From Ottowia beijingensis (GTDB lineage: Bacteria; Pseudomonadota; Gammaproteobacteria; Burkholderiales; Burkholderiaceae_C): 64,000 bases of DNA. Numbering within the stretch: the stretch's first letter is position 1; each line of letters begins with the position of its first letter. Positions 1 to 9,651 of the stretch are shown piece after piece. Under the pieces are notes generated by a model. That model worked only from the letters and a program-made list of their open reading frames with translations, was not told the origin of the DNA and searched no databases. Position numbers and translations under genes: made by a program. The stretch is from NCBI RefSeq assembly GCF_013423955.1, contig NZ_JACCKX010000001.1, positions 1,736,001 to 1,800,000 of the forward strand, given 5' to 3'.

Positions 1-1151
1 CCGACCTCGATCAGTCCGGCGCCATCGCGCGACAGCGGCTCGAAGGCGTCGTACACCAGGGCCGCCTCGTCCAGGGGAACCAGGGTGACGCGGTCGTGCT
101 GCGGCGCTTCGGCGGCGGATGACGTGGCCGCCGCATCGTCGTCGTCGGCGCGCTGCGCGTCGATCAGCACGCGCACCAGGCGGTTCATCACGTCGATGGC
201 GGTGCCGGGGTCGTTCACGGCGGCGGACAGCGCGCGCTGGCCAATCTCGCCCAGCACGATGAGGCCGAAGCGCGGGTCCTGGTCGAAGCTGCGCGCGTCG
301 CCCACCGTCAGCGCGTCGCGCACGCGCTCGGCCAGCGCCTCGCCGGACAGGCGTTCGCTGTCCTCGGGCGGGCGCTCCGCGGCGGGCGTGCCGATGCGCG
401 CGATCACCGCGCCGGGCCACACCATGGCGCCGGGCCGAACGCGCACATGCAGGCTGCAACCCGCCTGGCGCGCACAGGCCTGCAGTTCCGGCATGTCGAT
501 GTGCTGCAGGTAGCCGGTGCGGGTGGCGTAGACGGGCGGGCCCAGCGCCTCGCCCTGGTGCTCGGGCGCGCCGGGGCGGCGCCCAGGAACGGGCGGCGCC
601 AGTAGTCGGCCAGGGTGTCGAAAGCCACGTCCTCCACCTTGCGCAAGGTGTTGGTCATGGAGCCCAGCGACGACAAGGTGCGCACCCAGCGCACCAGCGT
701 GACCAGCAGCCAGGCCAGCACGGCCAGCGTGCCCAGGAACAGGATGAAGCGGCCATTGGTGCCGTAGTAGCCGATGCCGAGCGCGATCTTGGCCACCACC
801 GCGTAGATGAAGGCCGACAGGAAGGCGGCGATGGCGGTGCGCGTGCCATCGTCGGCCATCAGCAGGGGTGGCCCGCGGCGTCGCGCTGCCGGCGGCGGCA
901 CCGAAGGCGCCGACCATGATCGACAGCGAGAAGGTGGTGACCGCCAGCATGCTGGAGGCGATCACCGTCAGCAGGTCGTCGAGGGTTTCGCGCTCGATGT
1001 CGGGGAAGGTGCCTTCGGCCACGAAGTAGGCACCCCACGACGCCGCCAGTGCCAGCAGCACCGCGGCGATGCTGGATACCACCTGCGTCGCCCACAAGCG
1101 GTTGTGGCGCGCGAACAGGTTGCGCCACCAGCGCTTGAGGCGGCTCAGCAT
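1..1151 (-). CDS. DUF2254 family membrane protein (partial at window edge, two apparent frameshifts)
   Basis: Predicted inner-membrane protein of unknown function, resembling DUF2254. Translation from ATG at 1151 begins MLSRLKRWWRNLFARH and gives two hydrophobic N-terminal segments and a FSLSIMVGAFGAAAGSATPR block typical of the family. After a break near 877 (one base out in a C-rich run) the frame continues with two more membrane segments. After a second break near 577 it continues with a soluble part containing ATRTGYLQHIDMPELQA and FDQDPRFGLIVLGEIG. The C-terminus lies beyond position 1. It is 19 bases downstream of fba on the same strand and may be co-transcribed. Both breaks are single-base and look like sequence errors, but a decayed gene cannot be excluded. 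Confidence 0.7.
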   Translation of the reverse strand, partial: MLSRLKRWWRNLFARHNRLWATQVVSSIAAVLLALAASWGAYFVAEGTFPDIERETLDDLLTVIASSMLAVTTFSLSIMVGAFGAAAGSATPRATPADGRRWHAHRHRRLPVGLHLRGGGQDRARHRLLRHQWPLHPVPGHAGRAGLAAGHAGALGAHLVVAGLHDQHLAQGGGRGFRHPGRLLAPPVPGRRPGAPEHQGEALGPPVYATRTGYLQHIDMPELQACARQAGCSLHVRVRPGAMVWPGAVIARIGTPAAERPPEDSERLSGEALAERVRDALTVGDARSFDQDPRFGLIVLGEIGQRALSAAVNDPGTAIDVMNRLVRVLIDAQRADDDDAAATSSAAEAPQHDRVTLVPLDEAALVYDAFEPLSRDGAGLIEV

Positions 1152-1170
1152 CGACCGCCCGCTGCGGCCA

Positions 1171-2234
1171 TCAGGTCACCACTTGCGCCAGCTCGCCCCT
1201 GGCATACTTCTCGGCCATCACCGACAGCGGCATGCCCTTGATCTTGCCGCCCTGGCCTTCGCAGCCGAACTCCAGGTAGCGCTGCTTGCAGATGGCCTTG
1301 GCGGCCTCGCGCGCGGGCTTCATCCACTCGCGCATGTCGAACTTGTCGGGGTTCTCGGCCTGGAACTTGCGCACCGCGCCAGTCATGCCCAGGCGGATGT
1401 CGGTGTCGATGTTGATCTTGCGCACGCCGTGCTTGATGGCTTCCTGGATTTCCTTCACCGGCACGCCATACGTCTCTTTCATCTTGCCGCCGTACTGGTT
1501 GATCAGCGCCAGCAGCTCCTGCGGCACGCTGCTGGAGCCGTGCATGACGAGGTGCGTGTTGGGGATGCGGGCGTGGATTTCCTTCACGCGGCTGATGGCC
1601 AGCACGTCGCCCGTGGGCGGGCGGGTGAACTTGTAGGCGCCGTGGCTGGTGCCGATGGCAATCGCCAGCGCGTCGAGCTGCGTGGCCTTGACGAACTGCG
1701 CGGCTTCCTCGGGGTCGGTCAGCAGCTGGTCGTGCGTCAGCTTGCCGGCGGCGCCCACGCCGTCTTCCTCGCCCGCCTCACCGGTTTCCAGGCTGCCCAG
1801 ACAGCCCAGCTCGCCCTCCACGGTGGCGCCGATCCTGTGCGCCATGTCGACCACTTCCTTGGTCACGCGCACGTTGTAGTCGAAGTCGGCGGGGTCTTGC
1901 CGTCTTCCTTCAGGCTGCCGTCCATCATCACCGAGCCAAAGCCCAGATCCAGCGCGCCCTTGCAGATGGCCGGGCTGGTGCCGTGGTCCTGGTGCATCAC
2001 CATGGGGATGTGCGGATAGGCCTCGGAGGCGGCCTGGATCAGGTACTTGATGAAGTGCTCGCCCGCGTACTTGCGCGCGCCGGCGCTGGCCTGCAGGATG
2101 ACCGGGGCGCCCACCTCGTCGGCGGCGGCCATCACGGCCTGCACCTGCTCCAGGTTGTTGACGTTGAAGGCGGGGATGCCGTAGTTGTTGGCCGCTGCGT
2201 GGTCGAGCAGCTCGCGCATGGAAACGAGTGGCAT
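1171..2234 (-). CDS. fba: Class II fructose-bisphosphate aldolase, Calvin-cycle subtype (apparent frameshift)
   Basis: Cytosolic zinc-dependent aldolase that interconverts fructose-1,6-bisphosphate with dihydroxyacetone phosphate and glyceraldehyde-3-phosphate in glycolysis and gluconeogenesis. The start at 2234 ([19 protein letters not shown]) matches the family N-terminus and follows GGAGG about 8 bases upstream. The metal-binding [20 protein letters not shown] and [13 protein letters not shown] blocks are present, and the reconstructed length of about 354 residues is normal. The reading frame breaks near 1893: a C run on the coding strand is one base short, and adding one C restores KTPADFDYN. 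As aldolase is normally indispensable, this is probably a sequence error. Confidence 0.93.
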
Positions 2235-2365
2235 GGTGCAAATCCTCCGGGAGTCAAAGAGAAGCGGCGCGGCGGGCGGCAAGCGCCCGTTGATCCGGCA
2301 AGTTTACCCGGCCACCCCTGGCCACCGGCCCTGGCTTAAGCCACCGTTCAGGCCGGCGCCTTACC

Positions 2366-3121
2366 GTGTCGCTCCCGCGTGGCCCATCCGGCGCGCGGCC
2401 CGCCCATGCCGAAGCCCCCACGCTCACCTTCACCCGTTTCCTGGCCTGCACGGCCACCGCCCTGGCGCTGGCGCTGGCCTGGGACGCCAGCGCGCTCGAC
2501 CTGCCGCTGGCGCGCTGGTTCGGCACCGCGCAGGGCTTTGCGCTGACGCACGACTGGTGGCTGCAGAACGTGCTGCACACCGGCGCGCGCCAGGCCGCCT
2601 GGGCGCTGCTGCTGGCGCTGGTGGTGATGGTCTGGCGCCCGCTGGGGCCGCTGCGCGCGCTGCCGAAGGCCGACCGCGCCGGTCTGGTGTTCGGCATCCT
2701 GCTGGCGGCGCTGGTGGTGCAGGTGCTCAAGCGCAGCAGCCTGACCAGTTGCCCGTGGGATCTGCAGGACTTCGGCGGCACGGCGCGCTACGTGTCGCAC
2801 TGGCGCTGGGGCGTGGCCGACGGCGGCGGCGGGCACTGCTTTCCGGCCGGGCACGCGTCGACGGCGTTCGCGTTCCTGGCCGCCTTCTTCTGGCTGCGCC
2901 CCTGGGCGCCGCGGGCCGCCCGCTGGTGGCTGGGGCTGACGCTGCTGGCGGGCCTGGGCTTCGGCGCGGTGCAGATGGCGCGCGGCGCGCATTACCTGAG
3001 CCACGTGCTGTGGGCCGGCTGGTTCTGCTGGCTGGCGGGCGGCCTGTTCTGGTTCGCGGTGCAGGCGTGGCGCGCGCGGCGGGCCGACGCCACGGTGACA
3101 AGCGCACAGGTGCGGGCATGA
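2366..3121 (+). CDS. PAP2-family membrane phosphatase (first of a pair)
   Basis: Integral-membrane lipid phosphatase of the PAP2 superfamily, expected to dephosphorylate a lipid (di)phosphate at the outer face of the inner membrane. Several hydrophobic helices flank the signature motifs KRSSLTSCPWD, CFPAGHAST (PSGH-like) and RGAHYLSHV (SRxxxGxHxxxD-like). The start is GTG at 2366; no ATG lies in frame nearby. It ends in a 4-base ATGA overlap with the next gene, also a PAP2 protein, so the two are probably translationally coupled. The exact substrate cannot be told from sequence. Confidence 0.85.
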   Translation: MSLPRGPSGARPAHAEAPTLTFTRFLACTATALALALAWDASALDLPLARWFGTAQGFALTHDWWLQNVLHTGARQAAWALLLALVVMVWRPLGPLRALPKADRAGLVFGILLAALVVQVLKRSSLTSCPWDLQDFGGTARYVSHWRWGVADGGGGHCFPAGHASTAFAFLAAFFWLRPWAPRAARWWLGLTLLAGLGFGAVQMARGAHYLSHVLWAGWFCWLAGGLFWFAVQAWRARRADATVTSAQVRA

Positions 3122-3672
3122 ACGGCCTCGATCAAACCGTCTTCCTGTGGCTCAACCTGGGCGCAACGGCGCCGCCCAAGCTGGTGGAAGTGGCCCGGCT
3201 GGCCAGCCTGCAACTGCCGCACTGGATGATCGCCGCCACGCTGGCCGTGGCCCTGGCCGGGCGCCCGGCGTGGCGGCCGCAGGCCTGGCGCGTGCTGCTG
3301 AGCATGGCGCTGGCGGCGGTGGCGGCGGCGTTGCTCAAGCATGGCTTTCAGCATGCGCGGCCCTTCGCGCTGGGGCTGGGCACGCAGTGCCTGCCGCATG
3401 GCAAGTCGGCGGGCTTTCCCAGTTCGCACGCCACCGCGGCGATGGCCTTTGCAGTGTCGGCGGCGCTGGCGCCGGTGCGCTGGCCGGCGCGCCTGCTGGT
3501 GGGCGCCGCGGCACTGGCGCTGAGCTGGAGCCGCATCGCCCTGGGCCTGCACTTTCCGTCCGACGTGCTGGCGGCCTGGGCGCTGGGCGCGCTGTGCGCG
3601 CTGGCGGTGCAACGGCTGCCAGCACCGAACAGGTGGCGCCCGCTGCTCCTGCATTTCGGGCGGCGGGGCTGA
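3118..3672 (+). CDS. PAP2-family phosphatase, undecaprenyl-diphosphatase/PgpB-like
   Basis: Second PAP2 membrane phosphatase of the pair, 184 residues. Catalytic motifs are complete: KHGFQHARPF (K-x6-RP), PSSHATAA, and SRIALGLHFPSDV with the proton-relay histidine and aspartate. Small proteins of this type (BcrC/YbjG-like) often recycle undecaprenyl diphosphate, though phosphatidylglycerophosphatase activity is equally possible. The ATG at 3118 overlaps the stop of the preceding gene. The downstream gene is convergent, 18 bases away. Confidence 0.85.
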   Translation: MNGLDQTVFLWLNLGATAPPKLVEVARLASLQLPHWMIAATLAVALAGRPAWRPQAWRVLLSMALAAVAAALLKHGFQHARPFALGLGTQCLPHGKSAGFPSSHATAAMAFAVSAALAPVRWPARLLVGAAALALSWSRIALGLHFPSDVLAAWALGALCALAVQRLPAPNRWRPLLLHFGRRG

Positions 3673-3690
3673 TCCAGCCGTGGCGGGGCG

Positions 3691-4476
3691 CTAGCGCGCG
3701 GGTCCGGTCTGCAGCTGCTGCAGGGTGCTGCGCAACGGCCCTTCGCCGACCGCGATGGCGCCGACGAAGGGGCGGTCGATCACGTAGACGGCGTGCACCT
3801 GCACGGCAATCAGCAACGCCAGCAAGGTGCCGATCCAGCGCGCGGCGCGCGGCTGGCGGGCATGAATCAGCGCCGAGAACGCCAGCACGATGACGGCGCT
3901 CATGAGCAGCGCGTACCAGATCACGCCGGGAATGTGATCGGCAGCCACCCGCAGGCGCGCCTGGCGGGCCTCGGCCAGCGCCTGCACGCCCTGGCGCAGC
4001 GCGGCGCGCAACTCGGGCGATTCGGCCGCGAAGCGGGTCAGCGATTCGGTGCGCAGGCGGTCGAGCTGCTGGCTGGTACCGTCATCGCCGCCCTGCGCCA
4101 TGCGCGGCCATTCGTGCGCCAGCACGCGCTGGGCATAGTCGGCCAGCTGTGCGTTCCAGCCGGCGGCAGCGGCGGGCGCGGCGGTGCTGCCCAGCACGCC
4201 CAGGGCGTGCAGCGCGGCGGCTTCGGCGTGCACGGCGCGCTCGGCGTCGTCGATGTCGCGCACCTCGGTGTTGGCCAGCAAGGCCATCCAGACCAGGAAG
4301 CCCGCCGTCATCGCGGCGCCGACCGGCGGCACCAGGCCGCCCACCACGGTCTCGCGCGCCGGCTGGCGCCGCACCCAGCGGCCAACCACGAACACCAGTC
4401 CCAGCGCCACGGCCAGAAACAGCGCATACACCAGCAGGGCGGACGCCCACAAAGGCCAGTGCAGCAGAAAGCTCAT
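3691..4476 (-). CDS. DUF4239-like (bestrophin-like domain) membrane protein
   Basis: Predicted inner-membrane protein of 261 residues. Two N-terminal hydrophobic segments (about residues 10-35 and 45-65), a charged helical middle, and two C-terminal segments ending with VIDRPFVGAIAVGEGPL. That closing motif (hydrophobic helix, DRPF.G, then a short amphipathic tail) is typical of DUF4239 / bestrophin-like proteins. No catalytic residues are evident. It lies 18 bases downstream of pyk on the same strand and may be read through from it. Confidence 0.65.
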   Translation of the reverse strand: MSFLLHWPLWASALLVYALFLAVALGLVFVVGRWVRRQPARETVVGGLVPPVGAAMTAGFLVWMALLANTEVRDIDDAERAVHAEAAALHALGVLGSTAAPAAAAGWNAQLADYAQRVLAHEWPRMAQGGDDGTSQQLDRLRTESLTRFAAESPELRAALRQGVQALAEARQARLRVAADHIPGVIWYALLMSAVIVLAFSALIHARQPRAARWIGTLLALLIAVQVHAVYVIDRPFVGAIAVGEGPLRSTLQQLQTGPAR

Positions 4477-4494
4477 GACCGCGCGACCGCGCCG

Positions 4495-5928
4495 TCAGCT
4501 GACGCGGCAGATCTTCAGCATGTTGGTGCCGCCCGGCGCGCCCATGGGCTCGCCGCAGGTGATGGCGTACACATCGCCGGCGTTCACCACGCCCTGGCGC
4601 TTGAGGTAGGCCTCGGCCTGTGCCAGCGCCTCGTCGCGGTGGGCGCTGGTGTCCATCAGCATCGGGCGCACGTTGCGGTACAGCGCCATCTTGCGCTGCG
4701 TGGTCACCTTGGGCGTGAGCGCGTAGATGGGGATGCGCACGCGGTGGCGACTCATCCACAGCGCGGTCGAGCCCGAATCGGTGAGCGCCACGATGGCCTT
4801 GGCGCCCAGGTGGAAGGCGGTGAACAGCGCGCCCATGGCGATGGACTGGTCGATGCGGTGGAAGGTGGCGCCGGTGAAGTCGGCGTCCAGCTCCACCGGG
4901 TCGTGCTCCTCGGCGGCCTGGCAGATGGCGGCCATCTCGCGCACCGTCTCCAGCGGGTACTTGCCGGCGGCGGTCTCGGCGCTCAGCATCACGGCGTCGG
5001 TGCCGTCGAGCACGGCGTTGGCCACGTCGCTCACCTCGGCACGCGTGGGCACCGGGTTGGTGATCATGCTTTCCATCATCTGCGTGGCGGTGATCACCAG
5101 CTTGTCGGCATCGCGCGCCATGCGGATCATCTTCTTCTGCAGCGCCGGCACGGCGGCGTTGCCCACCTCCACCGCCAGGTCGCCGCGCGCCACCATGATG
5201 CCGTCGCTGGCGGCCAGGATCTCGGTCAGGCGCGGAATGGCCTCGGCGCGCTCTATTTTTGCGATCAGGTACGGTCGGTGCCCATGCTCGGCGCCGGCCA
5301 CGTTGCACAGCTGGCGCGCCATCTCCATGTCGGTGGCGCTTTTCGGAAAGCTCACCGCGACGTAGTCGGCCTGGAAGCCCATGGCGGTCTTGATGTCCTC
5401 CATGTCCTTGCCGGTCAGCGCCGGCGCGGTCAGGCCGCCGCCCTGCTTGTTGATGCCCTTGTTGTTGCTCAGCTCGCCGCCGATCTTGACGGTGGTGTGC
5501 ACCGCCTCGCCGCGCACCTCGGTCACGGTGAGCACGATCAGGCCGTCGTTCAGCAGCAGCGTGTCGCCGGGCTTCACGTCGCGCGGCAGCTCCTTGTAGT
5601 CGAGGCCGACGCCGGCCACGTCGCCCGGCGCCTTGCGCGCCGCATCCAGCACGAAGGGCGCGCCCGGCAGCAGCTGCACCTTGCCTTCGGCGAACTTGCC
5701 GACGCGGATCTTGGGGCCCTGCAGGTCGGCCATGATGGCCACCTCGCGCCCCGCGCGCTCGGCCACCTCGCGCACCAGGCGGGCGCGGTCGATGTGGTCC
5801 TGCGCCGTGCCGTGGCTGAAGTTCAGCCGCACCACGTTCACGCCGGCGCGGATCATGTCCTCCAGCAGCGCGGGCTCGCTGGACGCGGGGCCGAGGGTGG
5901 CAACGATCTTGGTGGCGCGGTGGGTCAT
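4495..5928 (-). CDS. pyk: Pyruvate kinase
   Basis: Glycolytic enzyme converting phosphoenolpyruvate and ADP to pyruvate and ATP in the cytosol. The 477-residue product begins MTHRATKIVATLGPASSEP; this ATG is chosen over the upstream MSRPL because it matches the family N-terminus. RLNFSHG (substrate loop), LIAKIERAEAI with the catalytic lysine, and ATQMMESM followed by the GTDAVMLSAETA block are intact. It lies between fba and pgk, all on the minus strand, consistent with a dispersed glycolysis cluster. Confidence 0.96.
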   Translation of the reverse strand: MTHRATKIVATLGPASSEPALLEDMIRAGVNVVRLNFSHGTAQDHIDRARLVREVAERAGREVAIMADLQGPKIRVGKFAEGKVQLLPGAPFVLDAARKAPGDVAGVGLDYKELPRDVKPGDTLLLNDGLIVLTVTEVRGEAVHTTVKIGGELSNNKGINKQGGGLTAPALTGKDMEDIKTAMGFQADYVAVSFPKSATDMEMARQLCNVAGAEHGHRPYLIAKIERAEAIPRLTEILAASDGIMVARGDLAVEVGNAAVPALQKKMIRMARDADKLVITATQMMESMITNPVPTRAEVSDVANAVLDGTDAVMLSAETAAGKYPLETVREMAAICQAAEEHDPVELDADFTGATFHRIDQSIAMGALFTAFHLGAKAIVALTDSGSTALWMSRHRVRIPIYALTPKVTTQRKMALYRNVRPMLMDTSAHRDEALAQAEAYLKRQGVVNAGDVYAITCGEPMGAPGGTNMLKICRVS

Positions 5929-6051
5929 GGTGAGCGGTCTCGACAAAGGTGTGCGTCGATTCTGGCACGGGCGTGTGACCGCGCCGCCCCGCAGCGCGCC
6001 GCGCGGCGAAAGCCCGCCGCAGTCAGCCGGCGCGGGCCAGTCTTATTCCAT

Positions 6052-6121
6052 ACTATTAGGGAGTATCTATTGCTGGCGCCCATGCAACGGGCGCTGTCGG
6101 CCTTCCATATGGGGAGTATAT
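6052..6121 (+). repeat. Palindromic repeat, ATACTCCC-type copy B1
   Basis: A GGGAGTAT word at 6059-6066 is repeated directly at 6112-6119, 53 bases apart. Between them is an imperfect palindrome with GGCGCCCATGCAACGGGCGC at its centre. The same arrangement recurs near 28.8, 50.0 and 63.7 kb. This copy lies in the 278-base gap upstream of pyk. Confidence 0.75.
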
Positions 6122-6206
6122 GAAGGCCAACGGATTCACCACGCCCGCGCACACCATCGGGCAGCCACACCGCCCCATCACCGGCGCGTGGCCACGCCGC
6201 GCGCGC

Positions 6207-7779
6207 TCACAGCTGCGACTCGATCGGCAGCCAGCTCAGCAGCCACACCAGCGCGCGCAGGCCGCGGCTGGCTTCGGGCTCGTGCGTCCACACGCGCTCA
6301 TCGGCACCGTGCCAGCGCAGGGCGCCGCCGTCCAGCGTCACGCGCCAGGCGGCCTCGGGGCGGGTGCCGTGGTCGAACAGGCGCTTGACCTCGGCCGCCA
6401 GCGCGGGGTGGTCGAACACCACACCCATCTCGGTGTTGAGCTGGGCCGAGCGCGGGTCGAAGTTGAACGAGCCGACGAAGCCGCGCGCGCCGTCGACCAC
6501 GAAGGCCTTGGTGTGCAGGCTGGCGCCGCTGGAGCCGATCAGCTCGCGCGCCGGGCCTTGCGCACCGGGCTTCAGCTCGTACAGCTGCACGCCGTGCGCC
6601 AGCAGCGGCGCGCGGTAGTCGCGGTAGCCGGCGTGCACCAGCGGCACGTCGTTGGCCACCAGCGAATTGGTGAGCACGCGCACGGTGACGCCGCGGCGCG
6701 CCTGCCCGGCCATCAGCAGCGTGCCGCCCTCGCCCGGTACGAAGTAGGGCGAGATGAGCCAGCTGTCGCGCTCGGCCGAATACAGCAGCGCCATCAGGTC
6801 GTACAGCAGCCAGGCCGGGCGGTCGCGCTGGCTGGCCAGGGGGCGGCTTTCTCGGGCGGGTCGGACAGCACGCGGATGCTGGGCGACCAGTGCAGAGTCA
6901 GGCCGCCGCGCGCCAGCTTGTCGTCCAGGTCGTCGCGGCCAGCCATCGCGCGCACCCAGGCCGATTCGGCGGCCTCGGCCTGCCACTGGCGGCGGCGCTG
7001 GGCGAAGTCGTCGTCGGTCCAGCGCGAGCCCTGGGCGTGCAGCGCGCGCAGCGGCACCACGGCGGCGGAGTTCAGAAGGCATCGAAGATGACGCTGGTCT
7101 GCGCCACGGCGGGGCCCAGCAGCAGCAGGTCGGCGTCCTGGAAGTTCATGGCGTCGGAGGCGTCGAAGTACTCGTCGCCCACGTTGCGCCCGCCGACGAT
7201 GGCCACGCGGTTGTCGGCCACCCAGGCCTTGTTGTGCATGCGCCGGTTGAAGCCGACGAAGCGCAGGCCCATTTCGATGGCGCGCCGGAAGCCGCCAGCG
7301 CGGTTGCGCGCGGGGTTGAACAGGCGCACCTCCAGGTTGGGGTGCGCGTCCATGGCCAGCAGCGCGTCGTCGCGGCCGGGCGAGCCCATGTCGTCGATCA
7401 GCAGGCGCACGCGCACGCCGCGCTCGGCGGCGGCCATCAGCTCGTGCTCGAGCAGGCGGCCGGTTAGGTCGTGGCGCCAGATGTAGTACTGCACGTCCAG
7501 GCTGCGCTCGGCCGCGCGCGCGGTGCGGGCGCGCGCCACGAAGGCCTGCACCGCGTCGTCCAGCAGGGCGGCGCCGCTGGCCTCGGGCGGGTGCACATCG
7601 AGCAGCGGCTGGACCAGCCGGTCAAGCCGCGTGTCGGCGGCCGCCACCGGCAGCGCCTGCGTGGCATCGCCCTGCGCACCGGCGGCAAAGCGGCCCCACG
7701 ACCACAGCGCCAGCGCCGACAGCAGGGCGAGGACGATGAACGCGATGAGCGACCAGCGAACGGCGCGTCTCAAAGGCAT
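6207..7779 (-). CDS. Phospholipase D family protein, cardiolipin synthase-like (two apparent frameshifts)
   Basis: Membrane-anchored phospholipase D superfamily protein, probably a cardiolipin synthase or phosphatidyltransferase of the ClsC type. From ATG at 7779 there is a hydrophobic anchor (residues about 8-28), then the first HKD motif in HNKAWVADNRVAIVGGRN, and near the C-terminus the second in HTKAFVVDGARGFVGSFNFD. The frame breaks near 7076 (TGGAAC read as TGAAC) and again near 6845; restoring one base at each gives a continuous protein of about 523 residues. No partner gene is adjacent, so the lipid substrate is unproven. Confidence 0.85.
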
Positions 7780-7784
7780 GCGCG

Positions 7785-7964
7785 ATGACCTCGCTGCGCT
7801 CGATGATCGGGCCGCCGCGCGGCCTGGATGACGGCGGCTGCGCCACCATGGCCCAGCCATGCGGGCTGGCGATTGCCATCACCCCGGCCGGTCATGGGTC
7901 ATGAATGCCGCACGGCGGCGAAGTCATCGCACGCAGCGCGGGTCATGGAGCGAAGCGAGGTCAT
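7785..7964. repeat. Long imperfect inverted repeat between the PLD gene and pgk
   Basis: ATGACCTCGCTGCGCTC at 7785-7801 is matched in reverse complement by 7948-7964, differing at one base of 17. The arms enclose about 146 bases containing no convincing gene. The right arm overlaps the last codon of pgk. Confidence 0.5.
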
Positions 7965-9154
7965 CCGGCCGCGCGCTTCATCAGGATCTCGAACGCCGGC
8001 AGCGTCTTGCCTTCCAGCACTTCCAGGAACGCGCCGCCGCCGGTGGAGATGTAGCCCACGTCCTTCTCGATGCCGTACTTGGCGATGGCGGCCAGCGTGT
8101 CGCCGCCGCCGGCGATGCTGAACGCCGGCGATTCGGCGATGGCCTGCGCGATGGCCTTGGTGCCGCCCTCGAAGGGCGCCATCTCGAACACGCCGACCGG
8201 GCCGTTCCAGACGATGGTGCCGGCTTTTCGAAGCTGATCGGCCAATTTGGCAGCCGTTTGCGGGCCGATGTCGAGAATCATGTCGTCCGCGGCCACGTCG
8301 GCGGCGGCCTTCACCTCGGCCTGGGCATCGGCGTTGAACTCCTTGGCCGTCACCACGTCGGTCGGGATCGGCACCTCGGCGCCGCGCGCCTTCATCGCCT
8401 CCATCACCGCCTTGGCGTCGCCCACCAGATCGGGCTCGGCCAGGCTCCTGCCGATCGGCAGGCCGGCGGCCAGCATGAAGGTATTGGCGATGCCGCCGCC
8501 GACGATGAGTTGATCGACTTTGGACGCCAAAGACTGCAGGATGGTGAGTTTTGTGCTCACTTTGCTGCCGGCCACGATGGCGACCAAGGGGCGCTTCGGA
8601 TTCGCCAGCGCCTGGTTCAGCGCGTCGATCTCGGCCGCCAGCAGCGGGCCGGCGCAGGCGATGGGGGCGAACTGGGCGATGCCGTAGGTCGTGCCCTCGG
8701 CGCGGTGCGCGGTGCCGAAGGCATCGTTGACGTAAATGTCGCAAAGTGCCGCCATCTTGCGTGAAAGCGCTTCATCGTTCTTCTTCTCGCCCTTGTTGAC
8801 GCGGCAGTTCTCGAGCAGCACGACCTGGCCGGGCGCCACCTGCACGCCGTCGACCCAGTTGGCCACCAGCGGCACCTCGCGGCCCAGCAGCTCGCCCAGG
8901 CGCTGGGCGACCGGCGCCAGCGAATCGGCGGGCTTCATCTCGCCCTCGGTCGGGCGGCCCAGGTGCGAGGTGACCATGACGGCGGCGCCTGCATCCAGCG
9001 CCTGCTGGATGCAGGGCACGCTGGCGCGGATGCGGGTGTCTTCGGTGATGGCGCCGCTGTCGTCCTGCGGCACGTTCAGGTCGGCCCGGATGAAGACGCG
9101 TTGGCCCTTGGCTTTGCCTTGGGCGCACAGATCGGAGAAGCGCAGAACGTTCAT
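7961..9154 (-). CDS. pgk: Phosphoglycerate kinase
   Basis: Cytosolic glycolytic enzyme transferring phosphate between 1,3-bisphosphoglycerate and ADP. 397 residues, usual for bacteria. The ATG at 9154 (MNVLRFSDL) is preferred over an upstream in-frame codon because the preceding residues do not resemble the family. Hallmarks include [22 protein letters not shown], the KVSTKL hinge region, NGPVGVFE and the nucleotide-binding GGGDTLAAI. The frame is intact. Confidence 0.96.
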   Translation of the reverse strand: MNVLRFSDLCAQGKAKGQRVFIRADLNVPQDDSGAITEDTRIRASVPCIQQALDAGAAVMVTSHLGRPTEGEMKPADSLAPVAQRLGELLGREVPLVANWVDGVQVAPGQVVLLENCRVNKGEKKNDEALSRKMAALCDIYVNDAFGTAHRAEGTTYGIAQFAPIACAGPLLAAEIDALNQALANPKRPLVAIVAGSKVSTKLTILQSLASKVDQLIVGGGIANTFMLAAGLPIGRSLAEPDLVGDAKAVMEAMKARGAEVPIPTDVVTAKEFNADAQAEVKAAADVAADDMILDIGPQTAAKLADQLRKAGTIVWNGPVGVFEMAPFEGGTKAIAQAIAESPAFSIAGGGDTLAAIAKYGIEKDVGYISTGGGAFLEVLEGKTLPAFEILMKRAAG

Positions 9155-9261
9155 GGTGGTGCTCGAAGAGTGGGAAGTGGAAAAACAGCGCAGCGCCACG
9201 CGAGTGTGACGACGCTGTCATTCTACGGCGCGCCACCGGGGCGGCACGCAGGCATGTCTCT

Positions 9262-9322
9262 GGATGAAATCGGTCTGCAGCGCTTGCCACACAAGCGCCA
9301 GCAGCTACCAATTCAATAGTAT
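9262..9322 (-). repeat. Palindromic repeat, AGCAGCTAT-type copy A1, overlapping the azlD stop
   Basis: On the minus strand it reads CTATTGAATTGGTAGCTG, then the stem GGCGCTTGTGTGGCAAGCGC, then CAGACCGATTTCATC. The stop codon and last residues (ILLNW) of AzlD lie inside it. Confidence 0.8.
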
Positions 9323-9651
9323 GCGCAACGGCAGGTAGACCGCCATGCCGACGGCGATGGCGCCCACCAGCGCAAAGCTCCAGTGCCGGCGCCAAAGTAG
9401 AACGCCGCCGCGGCCAGCCCGCCCCAGGTGCGTGCGTCGGTCAGCAGGTTGCCGATCACGCCGTCGGTCAGCACCAGGTCGGGCGCGATCACCGCCGCCA
9501 GCGCGGCGATGGGCGCGTACTGCAGGCCGCGCTGCGCCCAGCCGGGCAGGCGCCATTCGCGCTCGCTGATGAAGAAGAAGCAGCGCGTGACGACGGTGAT
9601 GACCGTCATCCCGACGATCACCAACAGGGTCCAGCCGTCGGTTTCACGCAT
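9305..9651 (-). CDS. azlD: AzlD family branched-chain amino acid export subunit (apparent frameshift)
   Basis: Small integral-membrane partner of AzlC; AzlCD pairs export branched-chain amino acids. [20 protein letters not shown] starts the first of four hydrophobic helices; YAPIAALAAVIAPDLVL is typical of AzlD. The frame breaks near 9395 (a T run one base short on the coding strand); restoring it gives AFYFWRRHWSFALVGAIAVG and an end at LRILLNW, about 115 residues, normal for the family. The final codons and stop come from a dispersed repeat. The start overlaps the end of azlC by 8 bases. Confidence 0.85.

Noticed and set aside
1..1151. Interpreting the DUF2254 gene and other split genes as decaying pseudogenes
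   Set aside because: The breaks are single bases in homopolymer or GC-rich runs and occur equally in essential genes, so sequence error is the simpler reading.
3793..6123. A 776-codon plus-strand frame across pyk and the DUF4239-like gene
   Set aside because: It spans two real minus-strand genes and has the His/Gly/Ala-rich make-up of GC-driven shadows.
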